Assembly: GCF_014652835.1 (NCBI RefSeq)
Contig: NZ_BMZO01000008.1
Coordinates: 103,203 to 167,202 of the forward strand
Length of the DNA: 64,000 bases
Source: Limoniibacter endophyticus
GTDB taxonomy: Bacteria > Pseudomonadota > Alphaproteobacteria > Rhizobiales > Rhizobiaceae
Reading direction: 5' to 3'
In this document: positions 55,077-63,297 of the stretch, in pieces
Position numbering within the stretch: position 1 is the stretch's first letter
How the letters are laid out: every line of letters begins with the position of its first letter
Translations under genes and position numbers: made by a program
Notes under the pieces: model-generated
Databases searched by the model: none
Told to the model about the DNA's origin: nothing
What the model saw: only the letters and a program-made list of their open reading frames with translations

Positions 55077-55098
55077 CGTGAAATATATGGATTTCACG
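55077..55098. promoter_or_regulatory. inverted repeat upstream of the acyl-CoA dehydrogenase gene
   Basis: CGTGAAAT-N6-ATTTCACG is a perfect eight-base inverted repeat, 16 bases before the start codon. The place fits an operator for a repressor of the valine unit. It differs from the site in front of the LiuR-like gene at 61978. Confidence 0.6.
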
Positions 55099-55253
55099 AC
55101 CTGTCTCGGCTCAACCTGAAAAGCGAACCGGTTTCCTCAGGCAGGGAGTTTAGAGAAATGGCTTATCAGCGCAAGCGCGGCCGCTGGCGACGTTGCGCGT
55201 AGCGGCTGTGCGAAATTAAGGGTGCCGTTCTACAGTTCACGCAAATCTGCGGA

Positions 55254-56006
55254 TCATACCGCTTGCAGGTTCGGCGCAGGTTCCTCGTCCCGGTCACTGG
55301 TGGCGGGGCCGAAAACGTCTTCGAATGCCGCTTTCAAGGCCAGGTCTAGATCGTGCATCGTAACGGGAAGGCCTAAATCAACGAGGCTCGTCACGCCATG
55401 TTCGTTGATGCCGCATGGAACAATGCCGGAAAAATGTGACAACTCCGGTTCCACATTGATGGATATGCCGTGGAAGCTCACCCATTTGCGCAAGCGAATA
55501 CCGATCGCGGCGATCTTGTCTTCCGCAACCGAGCCATTCGCATTGGCGGGGCGGTCGGGGCGTACCACCCAGACGCCGACGCGATCCTCGCGTCGCTCTC
55601 CCTTGACATTGAAGGAAGCCAGTGTGCGAATGATCCATTCCTCAAGCGAGGCCACGAAGGCGCGGACATCTTCCTTGCGACGCTTCAGGTCCAGCATGAC
55701 GTAGGCGACACGCTGTCCCGGACCATGATAGGTATATTCGCCGCCGCGTCCCGCATCAAAAACCGGGAGGCGGTGCGCCTCAAGGAGATCTTCCGGGTTT
55801 GCACTTGTTCCCGCCGTATAAAGCGGAGGATGCTCCACCAGCCATACCGTCTCTTCCGCTTCGCCGCTTCTGATCTGCGCGACACGCTCTTCCATGAAGG
55901 CAAGTGCGGCCGGATAGGGCGTCAATCCGTCAGCCACAATCCAGCGCACGGCACGCATGCGGTCTGTCTGGTGGAAGAAGGGGGAAATGTCGTCGCGGTT
56001 TGCCAT
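55254..56006 (-). CDS. lipB: octanoyl-(acyl carrier protein) protein octanoyltransferase LipB
   Basis: LipB moves octanoyl groups from ACP to lipoyl domains. The catalytic Cys is in [15 protein letters not shown] near residue 196, the Lys in [17 protein letters not shown] near 163, and the substrate loop [17 protein letters not shown] near 87. It has 250 residues, including a short extra N-terminus. The minus-strand gene starts at 56006; about 375 bases with no protein gene follow to tRNA-Leu. Confidence 0.94.
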   Translation of the reverse strand: MANRDDISPFFHQTDRMRAVRWIVADGLTPYPAALAFMEERVAQIRSGEAEETVWLVEHPPLYTAGTSANPEDLLEAHRLPVFDAGRGGEYTYHGPGQRVAYVMLDLKRRKEDVRAFVASLEEWIIRTLASFNVKGERREDRVGVWVVRPDRPANANGSVAEDKIAAIGIRLRKWVSFHGISINVEPELSHFSGIVPCGINEHGVTSLVDLGLPVTMHDLDLALKAAFEDVFGPATSDRDEEPAPNLQAV

Positions 56007-56344
56007 GCTCGTGCCTGCGCCAGTTTACTAAGGGGCGGGCTCGAAGCGGCCGCCAGCGTCGGTTCAATATTTCATATGGCGAATCCGCGAAGCTTCGTCC
56101 AGTTTTACACGTGCATGGCAGCACCTCGCATCTGGCAGGACAAAGATCATCGGCTCCACTGTGCCCCGATCATCCGTCTCTTCATGAATTATGCTATATT
56201 AGATGAAAATTAGAAAAATACAGTTAAATCAAACGGTTGTGTGTTATTATCAAGCTGCCGGAGACTTCCCGGCAAAATAAAATGCGGGGAAATGCAGATT
56301 ATTCACAAACCGCTCTTGTGCGCCCGGAATCCATTTGCTAAATG

Positions 56345-56385
56345 CCGCCCGTGCCGATGAAACGGCACTCACAAGTCACGGGCGG
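56345..56385 (+). repeat. inverted repeat running into tRNA-Leu, in the gene-free stretch 56007-56381
   Basis: CCGCCCGTG (56345-56353) can pair with CACGGGCGG (56377-56385), whose last four bases belong to the tRNA acceptor stem. A competing inner hairpin GTGCCG/CGGCAC (56351-56368) uses part of the same left arm. The rest of the stretch is AT-rich from 56190 to 56290, probably the tRNA promoter region; I see no gene. Confidence 0.5.
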
Positions 56386-56466
56386 TCGTGGCGGAATTGG
56401 TAGACGCGCAGCGTTGAGGTCGCTGTGGGGCAACCCGTGGAAGTTCGAGTCTTCTCGACCGCACCA
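56382..56466 (+). tRNA. tRNA-Leu (anticodon GAG)
   Basis: Acceptor GCGGTCG pairs with CGACCGC, then A and an encoded CCA. The anticodon loop TTGAGGT reads GAG. A long variable arm (TGTGGGGCAACCCGT) and T-loop GTTCGAGTC mark a class II tRNA-Leu of 85 bases. Confidence 0.97.
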
Positions 56467-56525
56467 GTGCTTTCTCAAGCAAACGATGAGATGAATTAGC
56501 GGCGTCGGATACTGCTTGTGGCAGT

Positions 56526-56768
56526 TCAACTGGCGCGTTTGGTTGTTCGCTTTTTCGGCGCCTTCGCGGGCTTCTTCTCTTCCACCTTCTTTTCTGCCTC
56601 AGCCTGGGCTTCAGCAGCTAGACGCGCAGCGCGCAGACGCTTCGTCTTGGCAATATTTTCCATGCGCTCGGTCTCGATGAGCTTGAGAGCTGTTCGCGTG
56701 GTGGTTTCATGCTTCGCTTCTGCGGATGAAGTCGTGCGCTTGAAAACATCTTTGGCGTCGATCTGCAT
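56526..56768 (-). CDS. small basic hypothetical protein downstream of csp (80 aa)
   Basis: A Lys/Ala/Glu-rich, helical protein with a basic C-terminal tail (KKPAKAPKKRTTKRAS) that looks able to bind nucleic acid. I do not know a named family. AAAGGAATG lies just before the ATG. It follows the cold-shock gene on the same strand, but a terminator hairpin stands between them with its T-tract running into this gene's leader, so expression depends on read-through or on an unseen promoter. Confidence 0.7.
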   Translation of the reverse strand: MQIDAKDVFKRTTSSAEAKHETTTRTALKLIETERMENIAKTKRLRAARLAAEAQAEAEKKVEEKKPAKAPKKRTTKRAS

Positions 56769-56790
56769 TTTTCATTCCTTTAAAGAAAAA

Positions 56791-56810
56791 GGCCGGACAT
56801 TCATCCGGCC
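56791..56810 (-). terminator. intrinsic terminator of the csp gene
   Basis: On the minus strand GGCCGGATG-AA-TGTCCGGCC forms a hairpin followed by TTTTTCTTT. It lies 24 bases after the cold-shock gene and 22 before the next start, so it probably attenuates the downstream gene. Confidence 0.82.
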
Positions 56811-56833
56811 TCGGTAAGTTCGTGTCGCGCCAG

Positions 56834-57043
56834 TTAGGCGGCGGCAATATTGCCGGCTGCTGCCTTGCCCGAACGACGGTCGGTGACGACCTCGAAGGAA
56901 AGCTTCTGGCCCTCTACGATCGAACGCATGCCGGCCTTCTCGACTTCCGAGATGTGGACGAAAACGTCATTGCCGCCATCTTCGGGAGCGATGAAGCCAA
57001 AGCCTTTGGTGCTATTGAAGAACTTTACGGTGCCGATGGTCAT
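56834..57043 (-). CDS. cold-shock-domain protein (69 aa)
   Basis: A CspA-type RNA-binding protein that melts RNA secondary structure. RNP1 KGFGFIAP and RNP2 DVFVHISEV are both intact, and the length is standard. GAAAGGAT precedes the ATG. Upstream lies an AT-rich 250-base leader with TTGACTATAAT near 57145-57135, a likely long 5' untranslated region of the sort common in csp genes. The symbol among csp paralogues cannot be fixed. Confidence 0.95.
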   Translation of the reverse strand: MTIGTVKFFNSTKGFGFIAPEDGGNDVFVHISEVEKAGMRSIVEGQKLSFEVVTDRRSGKAAAGNIAAA

Positions 57044-57192
57044 TAAATGATCCTTTCAAAATCGACGTGGTTAGGAGGGCATAGCCCCATTCGTTATCGA
57101 GTTGAAAAGAAGCCACTTAATCGCAGAAAAAGCGTGATTATAGTCAAAATCGATGGGAGATATTCTGCCTGATTTTTTATAAAAAAGCAAAT

Positions 57193-57219
57193 TAATAAGA
57201 CTTGGTCCAAGACTTATTA
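57193..57219 (-). terminator. AT-rich 27-bp palindrome, terminator or operator
   Basis: TAATAAG and CTTATTA flank CTTGG-T-CCAAG with one mismatched pair at each junction. On the minus strand it lies 80 bases after the LysE-family stop and is followed shortly by TTTTTT, so it may terminate that gene. It also stands upstream of the cold-shock gene and could be an operator. Confidence 0.5.
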
Positions 57220-57296
57220 TTTGCCCGATATTATTTCGATCCAAGTAGGCAGCTTTGCGACGTTCTTGTACGCCTGATTTTGCAGGTGATGCGTGC

Positions 57297-57914
57297 TCAG
57301 CTTCGACGTACAAGTGTCCAGACTGCCGTTCCCATAAGAATGGTCGCAGCACTCCGGTTCAAGCCGCGCATGATGGCAGGTTTGGTGAGTACGCCACGGG
57401 CGCTGGCCGCAAGAGCCGCGTAAGGCAGCATTACGAGAAGCAGGATCAGGGTGGTCGCGACGACAAGGAGGCCGAAGATGGCCGGCGTGATGCTTCCGAG
57501 ATCGATCACCGTAGGCATCAGCGCGAGGTAGAAGACGATGGTTTTCGGATTGGACAGTGTGATCAGATATCCAGCCGAGAAACTTGAACGAACGCTTTCT
57601 TCCGCGACCGCGCCCATGCGCTCATTGAGACCAGTTGAGCGCCACAATTTCCACGCGAGGTAGGCAAGATAGATCGACGCTGCGATACGCACGATGAGGA
57701 AAAGTTCTCCCAGTGCAGCCGCAATCATCGCCAGGCCAAAGCAGGCAGCGCCGAGGAAAGTAAGGTCGCCAAGGATCAGCCCGCCTGCGAAAGCGAGGCC
57801 GTGGCGAAAGCCGGAGCCCAGTGCGCGCGCGATAAGGGCAATCACCCCCGGTCCTGGAATGGCGGCTGCAATACCAAGTGCGATGCAATAAGGAAGAAGC
57901 TGCGTCAGATCCAT
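57297..57914 (-). CDS. LysE-family translocator (205 aa)
   Basis: A six-helix exporter of the RhtB/LysE superfamily: AAIPGPGVIALIARALGSGFRHGLAFAGG at residues 14-42 and the conserved TLSNPKTIVFYLALMP near 130. AGGAAAACG precedes ATG 57914, which I prefer over the longer frame to 57947. It differs clearly from the ilv-linked exporter at 26300. Cargo is unknown. It diverges from glsA with 122 bases between. Confidence 0.88.
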   Translation of the reverse strand: MDLTQLLPYCIALGIAAAIPGPGVIALIARALGSGFRHGLAFAGGLILGDLTFLGAACFGLAMIAAALGELFLIVRIAASIYLAYLAWKLWRSTGLNERMGAVAEESVRSSFSAGYLITLSNPKTIVFYLALMPTVIDLGSITPAIFGLLVVATTLILLLVMLPYAALAASARGVLTKPAIMRGLNRSAATILMGTAVWTLVRRS

Positions 57915-58036
57915 TTCGTCGTTTTCCTGAAAATCAGCAGAAAGCATTGCGCCTGCGCGCCTCGAATTTCAAGAGGGGCAACCAATCGCTGCACGTGGTC
58001 GTTTGCATGGCATTCCGCGATGAAGAAGGAGCGATC

Positions 58037-59035
58037 ATGGCCGATCCGCTGCAGGATGAAAACGAATTGCGCAAACTGGTCGAGGATGTCGCACAGCGAG
58101 TGAGGAAGGCAGCGCCGAGGCTCTACGATGAAGCAGTTTCTGCGGCTGCGGAAAAGGAGCAAGCGCCACCGCGAAAAGGTGATTTCGAGAGGTTCGGCAT
58201 TGCCGTTGAAACCAAAGAGGGCATTATCGTCAGTTCCGGCAATGCCGGTGTCAATTTCCCCATTCAGTCCATCTCCAAGGTTTTCGCGCTGGAAGTAGCG
58301 CTGGAGGCGGTCGGCGAGCCGCTCTGGAGGCGTCTGGGCCGTGAGCCATCCGGCGATCCTTTCAATTCGATCATCGATCTCGAACGGGCCAAAGGCATTC
58401 CGCGCAATCCGTTCATCAATGCCGGAGCACTCGTCATCTGCGACGTTTTGGTCGGACTTGGTGGAAAACGCTCCGATCGTCATGTCGAGGAATTCATTTC
58501 CCGGCAGCTTCAGGTCGACAAGATCGAACTCGACGACAGTGTCATGGAAAGCGGACGCAAGGGCGGTGAGCTCAATCGCTCGCTCATGTTCATGGCAAGC
58601 CATTTTGGCAATCTCAAGCACGACATCGAGCGTGTTATGGATGCCTATGTGCGCCAATGTGCCATTTCGCTCGACTGTCGGGGGCTCGCGCGCGCAGGAC
58701 GCTTTCTCATGCATGATGATGACGGAGACGAAGAGCGCAGTGTGCGTGCCGCACAGCGGGCGCGGCGTATTCTCTCCATCATGATGCTCTGCGGGCAATA
58801 TGATGGCTCGGGCGATTTTGCCTATCGCGTCGGTCTGCCGGCAAAATCTGGCGTGGGGGGCGGCATCCTTGCTATCGCGCCGCATCGCGCATCCATCGCC
58901 GTCTGGTCGCCGGCGCTGGACCCGATGGGCAATAGCTGGCTCGGCACGCTGGGGTTGGAGCTTCTGGCGCAAAAGACCGATTGGTCTGTTTTCGGCATGG
59001 CGCGCAGCGATGCGAGGATCGTGGCTGACGCTTAA
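58037..59035 (+). CDS. glsA: glutaminase (332 aa)
   Basis: A beta-lactamase-fold glutaminase that releases ammonia and glutamate from glutamine. The catalytic Ser-x-x-Lys is S78-I-S-K81 within FPIQSISKVF; NPFINAGALV near residue 128 and SGVGGGILAIAPHRASIAVWSPALD near 275 are family signatures. It is about 20 residues longer than usual, mainly at the N-terminus. AAGGAG precedes ATG 58037; the longer open frame to 57878 overlaps the divergent exporter. Its stop overlaps the remains of a mntP gene on the other strand. Confidence 0.92.
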   Translation: MADPLQDENELRKLVEDVAQRVRKAAPRLYDEAVSAAAEKEQAPPRKGDFERFGIAVETKEGIIVSSGNAGVNFPIQSISKVFALEVALEAVGEPLWRRLGREPSGDPFNSIIDLERAKGIPRNPFINAGALVICDVLVGLGGKRSDRHVEEFISRQLQVDKIELDDSVMESGRKGGELNRSLMFMASHFGNLKHDIERVMDAYVRQCAISLDCRGLARAGRFLMHDDDGDEERSVRAAQRARRILSIMMLCGQYDGSGDFAYRVGLPAKSGVGGGILAIAPHRASIAVWSPALDPMGNSWLGTLGLELLAQKTDWSVFGMARSDARIVADA

Positions 59036-59280
59036 GCGAGCAAATGTTGATAAAGGATCGAGCTGCCGAGGCAGATGAGTGCGTGCCACCAATTGCCTTG
59101 GCAATGCGACCGAAGCCCAGCCCGATCAGCGGCGTCAACATTTCGATGACACCGAAGACAAAGCCGGTCTTCAACGCCTCGTGAAGTCGAGGCTGCTTCA
59201 TGCCCGCGCCGCGACGACGGACGCCAGAAAGGCGTCTCTGGACATGCCTACAGCGAGAACGGGATGGAAACAGGAGACAT
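59032..59280 (-). pseudogene. mntP: decayed and truncated mntP (Mn2+ efflux pump)
   Basis: No intact frame exists, but three minus-strand frames in succession give parts of an MntP protein: MSPVSIPFSL from ATG 59280, then AVGMSRDAFLASVVAARA one frame over (matching the Met-Ser-x-Asp-Ala-Phe helix), then PRLHEALKTGFVFGVIEMLTPLIG in the third (matching helix two), then a hydrophobic NWWHALICLGSSILYQHLL. MntP has about 190 residues; only the first 80 or so remain. At least three frameshifts and a 3' truncation are needed. The remaining 59281-59437 holds nothing I can name. Confidence 0.8.
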
Positions 59281-59437
59281 GGCGCCGGCCGTCTTGCATT
59301 TCGAGGGCCGTCTTGGCGCGAGTTATAAAAAAGAAAAGTAAAATCAATTACTAATCGATGTATTTGCAGTAAGCGAGTAGAGCAAAGGCCGGAGCCGCGT
59401 CGGATTGCTCCGGCCTTTGATATGGCCGCTAATTTCG

Positions 59438-59974
59438 TCAGCGTGTGAATAGCGTAACGCTGTTATCCGGGTTCAGCTGTGCAGCAAAGACGCTCGCGAC
59501 CTGAACATTTTGCGATTGCAACGCCTGCGCCATCTCAGGCTTCTTCTCGATAGTCGAGTGCAGTTCGCTGATCTGTGACTTGTTGGACGAAATCAATTGA
59601 TCGAGCACCTCTTCGTTACCGCCTTGCAGCGCGCCGGTGACATTGATCACCTGAACGGCCGCAACTTGCTGCACCTGCTCGATTTTTTCCTTTTCCTGCG
59701 GGATTTGGCTCATGGCAGCTCCAAGGTCGACGGGGCCGGAAACTCCTCCGCCCTGGCTTGGTGGAGCACTTGCGGGCGGCTGTTGCGCTGCGCCGGGAGC
59801 GGGCGAATCGGGAGTTCCCATGCCTTGCATGCCTGGCATTTCGGTTCCCGGTGCCATGCCGGTGCCCGGAGTTTGCGCAGGCGCAGACTCCATCCCTTGA
59901 GCCATCACGGCTGGCGCGGTGCCAAGGGAAGTTGCAAGCATAAAGGGGAGGGCGAGTTTGACGAAGTTCTTCAT
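59438..59974 (-). CDS. secreted hypothetical protein, Met/Pro-rich then helical (178 aa)
   Basis: A signal peptide (LALPFMLATSLGTAPAVMAQ) is followed by a low-complexity region rich in Pro, Gly, Met and Ala at about 25-85, and a helical C-terminal part near 88-178 (IEQVQQVAAVQVINVTGAL; VLDQLISSNKSQISELHSTI). I do not know its family. A strong GAAGGAG precedes ATG 59974. The methionine-rich stretch could bind copper, but that is speculation. Confidence 0.75.
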   Translation of the reverse strand: MKNFVKLALPFMLATSLGTAPAVMAQGMESAPAQTPGTGMAPGTEMPGMQGMGTPDSPAPGAAQQPPASAPPSQGGGVSGPVDLGAAMSQIPQEKEKIEQVQQVAAVQVINVTGALQGGNEEVLDQLISSNKSQISELHSTIEKKPEMAQALQSQNVQVASVFAAQLNPDNSVTLFTR

Positions 59975-60420
59975 AGGATTTGATCTCCTTCTCGGGGGCT
60001 TTGAATTGGATCTGCTCCTGTCCGGGCATCAGCGATGACCGTCTCCCCAAGCTAAGGGCTGAGGCGCATGTGCCAATCCCGGATCGGCTGAACTTGGCCT
60101 ACAAACTGTTTTATCCCGTGACTCTGTGGTCGGAGGATGCGCCTAAGCGCTTGTCTGACTAAGGCTTTTTCTAACAAGCTTCTCCGCAGCAGACGAAGAA
60201 AAAATATGAGAATCCGTTAATCGAAGCCTGATCTTGAGCCCCAAAAACGCCGTGACCAGAAAGAGCGGGACCATATTTCGACACATTTGCTACACTTTAA
60301 CCGCATGACGCGCCGATTGTCGTTTCTCTTCCACAGTTTAGTTCTACATGACTGGCGTTCGACCGCATGAACGGCTAGGTCTGAGCGCAAACCGATCCAT
60401 TCTACCAGCCGGAGGTGCCC
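59975..60420. other. 446-base region between divergent genes, no gene seen
   Basis: It holds the leader of the secreted protein (minus strand) and the mgtE leader (plus strand). Only weak open frames occur, mostly antisense to mgtE. I looked for a Mg-sensing riboswitch fold before mgtE and saw no recognisable M-box core. GGAGG at 60411-60415 is the mgtE ribosome site. Confidence 0.6.
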
Positions 60421-61848
60421 TTGAGCGAAAACATGAGCGAAAAGCAGCGCCCGGAAACCGACCCGGAAGCTGTCGAGGAGCATCGCGACATTTATGGTGA
60501 GGATGGAGCGATTCGTGCCAGTTTCCTCAGTCACATTGGCGCGGCTATTGCTGATCGCGATGTTTTGGCGCTGCGTGCCGACGTTGCCGACCTTCATCAA
60601 TCGGAGCTGGGCGATCTTCTCGAAGCTCTCTTGCCCGAACAGCGGCAGGCGCTTGTGTCGCTCATGGGCAGCGACTTCGATTTCACGGCGCTGACCGAAG
60701 TTGACGATACGATCCGCGCCCAGATCGTTGAATCCATGCCGAACGATCAGATCGCTCAGGCCGTTCAGGAACTGGATTCGGACGACGCGGTCTATATTCT
60801 GGAAGATCTTCCCATTGAGGATCAGGATGAGATTCTTGCGCAATTGCCGTTCACCGAACGGGTGCGCTTGCGTCGTTCGCTCGACTATCCGGAAGAAACA
60901 GCCGGTCGTCGCATGCAGACCGAATTTGTCGCAGTGCCACCCTTTTGGACGGTCGGGCAGACAATCGACTACATGCGCGATGAAAACGAACTGCCGGAAA
61001 GCTTCTCGCAGATATTTGTCATCGACCCGACCTTCCGTCTCGTTGGAGCAGTCAACCTTGATCGCATTCTGCGCACCAAGCGGCCGGTAAAGATCGAAGA
61101 GGTCATGCACGAGACGCGTCACGCCATTCCGGCCACCATGGACCAGGAAGAGGCTGCGCAGGTCTTCGAACAATACGATCTTCTCTCCGCTGCGGTCGTG
61201 GACGAAAGCGAACGTCTGGTCGGCGTTCTGACGATCGATGACGTTGTTGACGTCATCCAGCAGGAAGCCGAAGAAGATTTGCTGCGCATGGGCGGCGTCG
61301 GTGATGAAGAGCTGTCGGACCGCGTGCTTACGACCTCGCGGCTACGCATCCCGTGGCTTTTCGTGAATCTCGGTACGGCGTTCCTGTCTGCGAGTGTAAT
61401 ATCGCTTTTCGACGGCACGATCGAGCACATGGTCGCTCTAGCCGTTCTCATGCCGATCGTTGCTTCCATGGGCGGTAATGCGGCGACGCAGACCATGACC
61501 GTTACCGTGCGTGCACTCGCGACACGCGATCTGGATATTTACAATGCAGGTCGCATTATCCGCCGTGAGGCGTCCGTCGGCTTCATCAATGGCTTTATCT
61601 TTGCCGTCCTGATCGGAATAATCGCGGGCTTCTGGTTTTCGGATTTCCAGCTGGGCGGCATCATCGCGGCAGCGATGATAATCAACATGATGGCTGCGGC
61701 CCTTGCAGGTATTCTCATTCCGCTTTGTCTCGACAAGGCAGGAGCCGACCCGGCAATCGCCTCCGCCGTCTTCGTGACGATGGTAACCGACGTAGTCGGT
61801 TTCTTCGCTTTTCTCAGCCTTGCTGCCTGGTGGTTCAATCTCTGGTAA
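60421..61848 (+). CDS. mgtE: MgtE-family magnesium transporter (475 aa)
   Basis: MgtE is a Mg2+-gated channel of the inner membrane. The order is: an N-terminal MgtE_N helical superdomain (about 30-135; LHQSELGDLLEAL, LPIEDQDEIL), a CBS pair (about 140-270; VEEVMHETRHAIPATMDQEEAAQVFEQYDLLSAAVVD), a plug helix, and five transmembrane helices with the pore signature MGGNAATQTMTVTVRAL near 360. GGAGG lies five bases before TTG 60421, so I take that TTG as the start; ATG 60433 would be too far from it. Confidence 0.93.
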   Translation: MSENMSEKQRPETDPEAVEEHRDIYGEDGAIRASFLSHIGAAIADRDVLALRADVADLHQSELGDLLEALLPEQRQALVSLMGSDFDFTALTEVDDTIRAQIVESMPNDQIAQAVQELDSDDAVYILEDLPIEDQDEILAQLPFTERVRLRRSLDYPEETAGRRMQTEFVAVPPFWTVGQTIDYMRDENELPESFSQIFVIDPTFRLVGAVNLDRILRTKRPVKIEEVMHETRHAIPATMDQEEAAQVFEQYDLLSAAVVDESERLVGVLTIDDVVDVIQQEAEEDLLRMGGVGDEELSDRVLTTSRLRIPWLFVNLGTAFLSASVISLFDGTIEHMVALAVLMPIVASMGGNAATQTMTVTVRALATRDLDIYNAGRIIRREASVGFINGFIFAVLIGIIAGFWFSDFQLGGIIAAAMIINMMAAALAGILIPLCLDKAGADPAIASAVFVTMVTDVVGFFAFLSLAAWWFNLW

Positions 61849-61919
61849 GACGGATCAGACGATGAAAATTCCGGGGGTAATCGTCCGCTGGGTCACTTAG
61901 CCAGGCAAGGTTGATTGAC

Positions 61920-61931
61920 TTTTACGTAAAA
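61920..61931. promoter_or_regulatory. palindromic site TTTTACGTAAAA before the MerR gene
   Basis: A perfect 12-bp palindrome lies about 47 bases before the MerR start codon, within TTGACTTTTACGTAAAA. LiuR-type MerR regulators of branched-chain catabolism bind similar TTTACGT-containing sites, so this is a likely autoregulatory operator. Confidence 0.65.
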
Positions 61932-61977
61932 ACCTCAGCATGTTTGCCTCCTGCTATGACGAAAAGGTGATATTCAT

Positions 61978-62370
61978 ATGCCCGTGCGCGAGTACTATTC
62001 GATCACCGAATTAACCCGGGAGTTCGATATCTCGACCCGCACGCTTCGTTTCTACGAGGATGAAGGATTGTTGCGGCCTATGCGTAAAGGGCGCACGCGC
62101 CTGTTCCGTCCGGCTGATCGTCATCTTCTGAAGCAGATCCTGCGCGGCAAGCGTCTCGGCTTTTCAATTGCCGAAATCCGCGAAATCATAAATATGTACC
62201 GCGAACCTCCGGGGGAGGTGGGGCAACTCAACCTGATGCTCAAGACAATCGAGCAGAAGCGTGAAGAGTTGCGACAGAAACGTCGCGATCTGGAAGAAAC
62301 GTTGAATGAACTGGATCGCGCGGAGGAATCCTGCATCGAGCGTCTGGCGGAGTTGGGCGTCAGCACTTGA
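61978..62370 (+). CDS. MerR-family regulator, LiuR-like (130 aa)
   Basis: The MerR-type winged helix EYYSITELTREFDISTRTLRFYEDEGLLRP starts at residue 5, followed by RLFRPADRHLLKQILRGKRLGFSIAEIREII and a C-terminal dimerisation coiled coil (EQKREELRQKRRDLEETLNEL). There are no metal-binding cysteines at the end of the coil apart from one Cys (ESCIERL), so it is not a classical metal sensor. Similar proteins (LiuR) control leucine/isovalerate catabolism and respond to acyl-CoAs. The mmsB-acd unit 7 kb away is a possible target, which is inference. Confidence 0.87.
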   Translation: MPVREYYSITELTREFDISTRTLRFYEDEGLLRPMRKGRTRLFRPADRHLLKQILRGKRLGFSIAEIREIINMYREPPGEVGQLNLMLKTIEQKREELRQKRRDLEETLNELDRAEESCIERLAELGVST

Positions 62371-62852
62371 ACAGCCTGTGCGGGCGTGGATGAATTTCCG
62401 CAGCTGAATCTTTTAAAAGCATCGAAATCAAGCGCTTGTCATTTTTATTCCAGGTGTTGGGGCGCAATCCATTCACACCTTGCGGGCATGAGGGATACTC
62501 TCCCTGCGCTTGGGGTATATGGTGTGCACCCGGACACCTGATGCGCTGAAAAAGCGGATGCATGCGGATTAGCGACCCGTATGCAGGAAGGCCGCGACAT
62601 GTGAGCCTGACAAACTCACCAGTCAATGCTTTCGAACCGTTCAGGGCATGTGGAAGCATGCGAGAATACAATGAAATGAACGGGCCACATGCCCTGACTC
62701 CATTTCATCCTTTCCCCGCTCGAGCCAGATCGATGGCTCCACATAAGGGGAAGCGAACAACCGCGCGGCAAAAGCCGTAGCGGATTTTTCTGCTGCGCCG
62801 CCCGTACCAGCTAACAAAATCCGGCTGGGTCAGCTCGATTGGAACGACAGCC
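62371..62852. other. 482-base hairpin-rich region without a supported gene
   Basis: Several stems are visible: GGTGT/ACACC (62521-62538), GCATGCGG/CCGTATGC (62560-62584), and a perfect 13-bp inverted repeat TCAGGGCATGTGG (62641-62653) with CCACATGCCCTGA (62685-62697). Open frames here have poor composition and no good ribosome sites. An unknown structured RNA is possible; I could not match it to a named RNA. Confidence 0.5.
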
Positions 62853-63101
62853 TCAGCGTATGAGGGCCACGATTGATGCCAGGGTGAACGCAGTGGAACA
62901 AAGAATCATCAGGCCATAGAAGCGCGGACGATAAAAAAGCACCGCGTGGCCGGCAATCCACGCAAAAAATGCGGCACCCATCGCCCAAAGAAAGACCGGG
63001 CGATCGCTCCAGGCAATACCCGCAGCCATCATTCCGCCGATCAGCAGCGCACCGAACACGATGATGACGGCTACGGCGTAGGTCTCGTGATTGTCGTTCA
63101 T
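62853..63101 (-). CDS. small membrane protein (82 aa)
   Basis: Three predicted transmembrane helices: AVAVIIVFGALLIGGMMAAGIAW, VFLWAMGAAFFAWIAGHAVLF and FYGLMILCSTAFTLASIVAL. I do not know its family. ATG 63101 (MNDNHETY) has a weak GAGACC before it; an in-frame ATG at 63125 has none. It diverges from the DUF1624 gene with about 200 bases between. Confidence 0.65.
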   Translation of the reverse strand: MNDNHETYAVAVIIVFGALLIGGMMAAGIAWSDRPVFLWAMGAAFFAWIAGHAVLFYRPRFYGLMILCSTAFTLASIVALIR

Positions 63102-63297
63102 TGCAGGTCTCGTCGAACTTTCCATGATGGTATGGCACTACTAACATTTTTGGCGCGCGTGGAAATGGCAAAATATGTATTGAACACGAAACTTGCCACC
63201 TTTGGGTATAATGGTGCAAAGCTGGATCAACGCACTTGCACTCCCGCGGGGCGGGGCGCATGCCTTAGCTTAGACTATGATCCGTGAGTGCCCGCCG

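Noticed and set aside
57071-57352. 93-residue minus-strand frame upstream of the cold-shock gene
   Set aside because: It covers the probable csp leader and the palindrome at 57193 and overlaps the end of the LysE-family gene; composition is not coding-like.
59975-60420. Mg-sensing riboswitch before mgtE
   Set aside because: No M-box or similar conserved core could be seen; the region appears to be an ordinary divergent leader.
62562-62780. 72-residue plus-strand frame in the hairpin-rich spacer
   Set aside because: It contains both arms of the 13-bp inverted repeat, has no clear Shine-Dalgarno and resembles no family.
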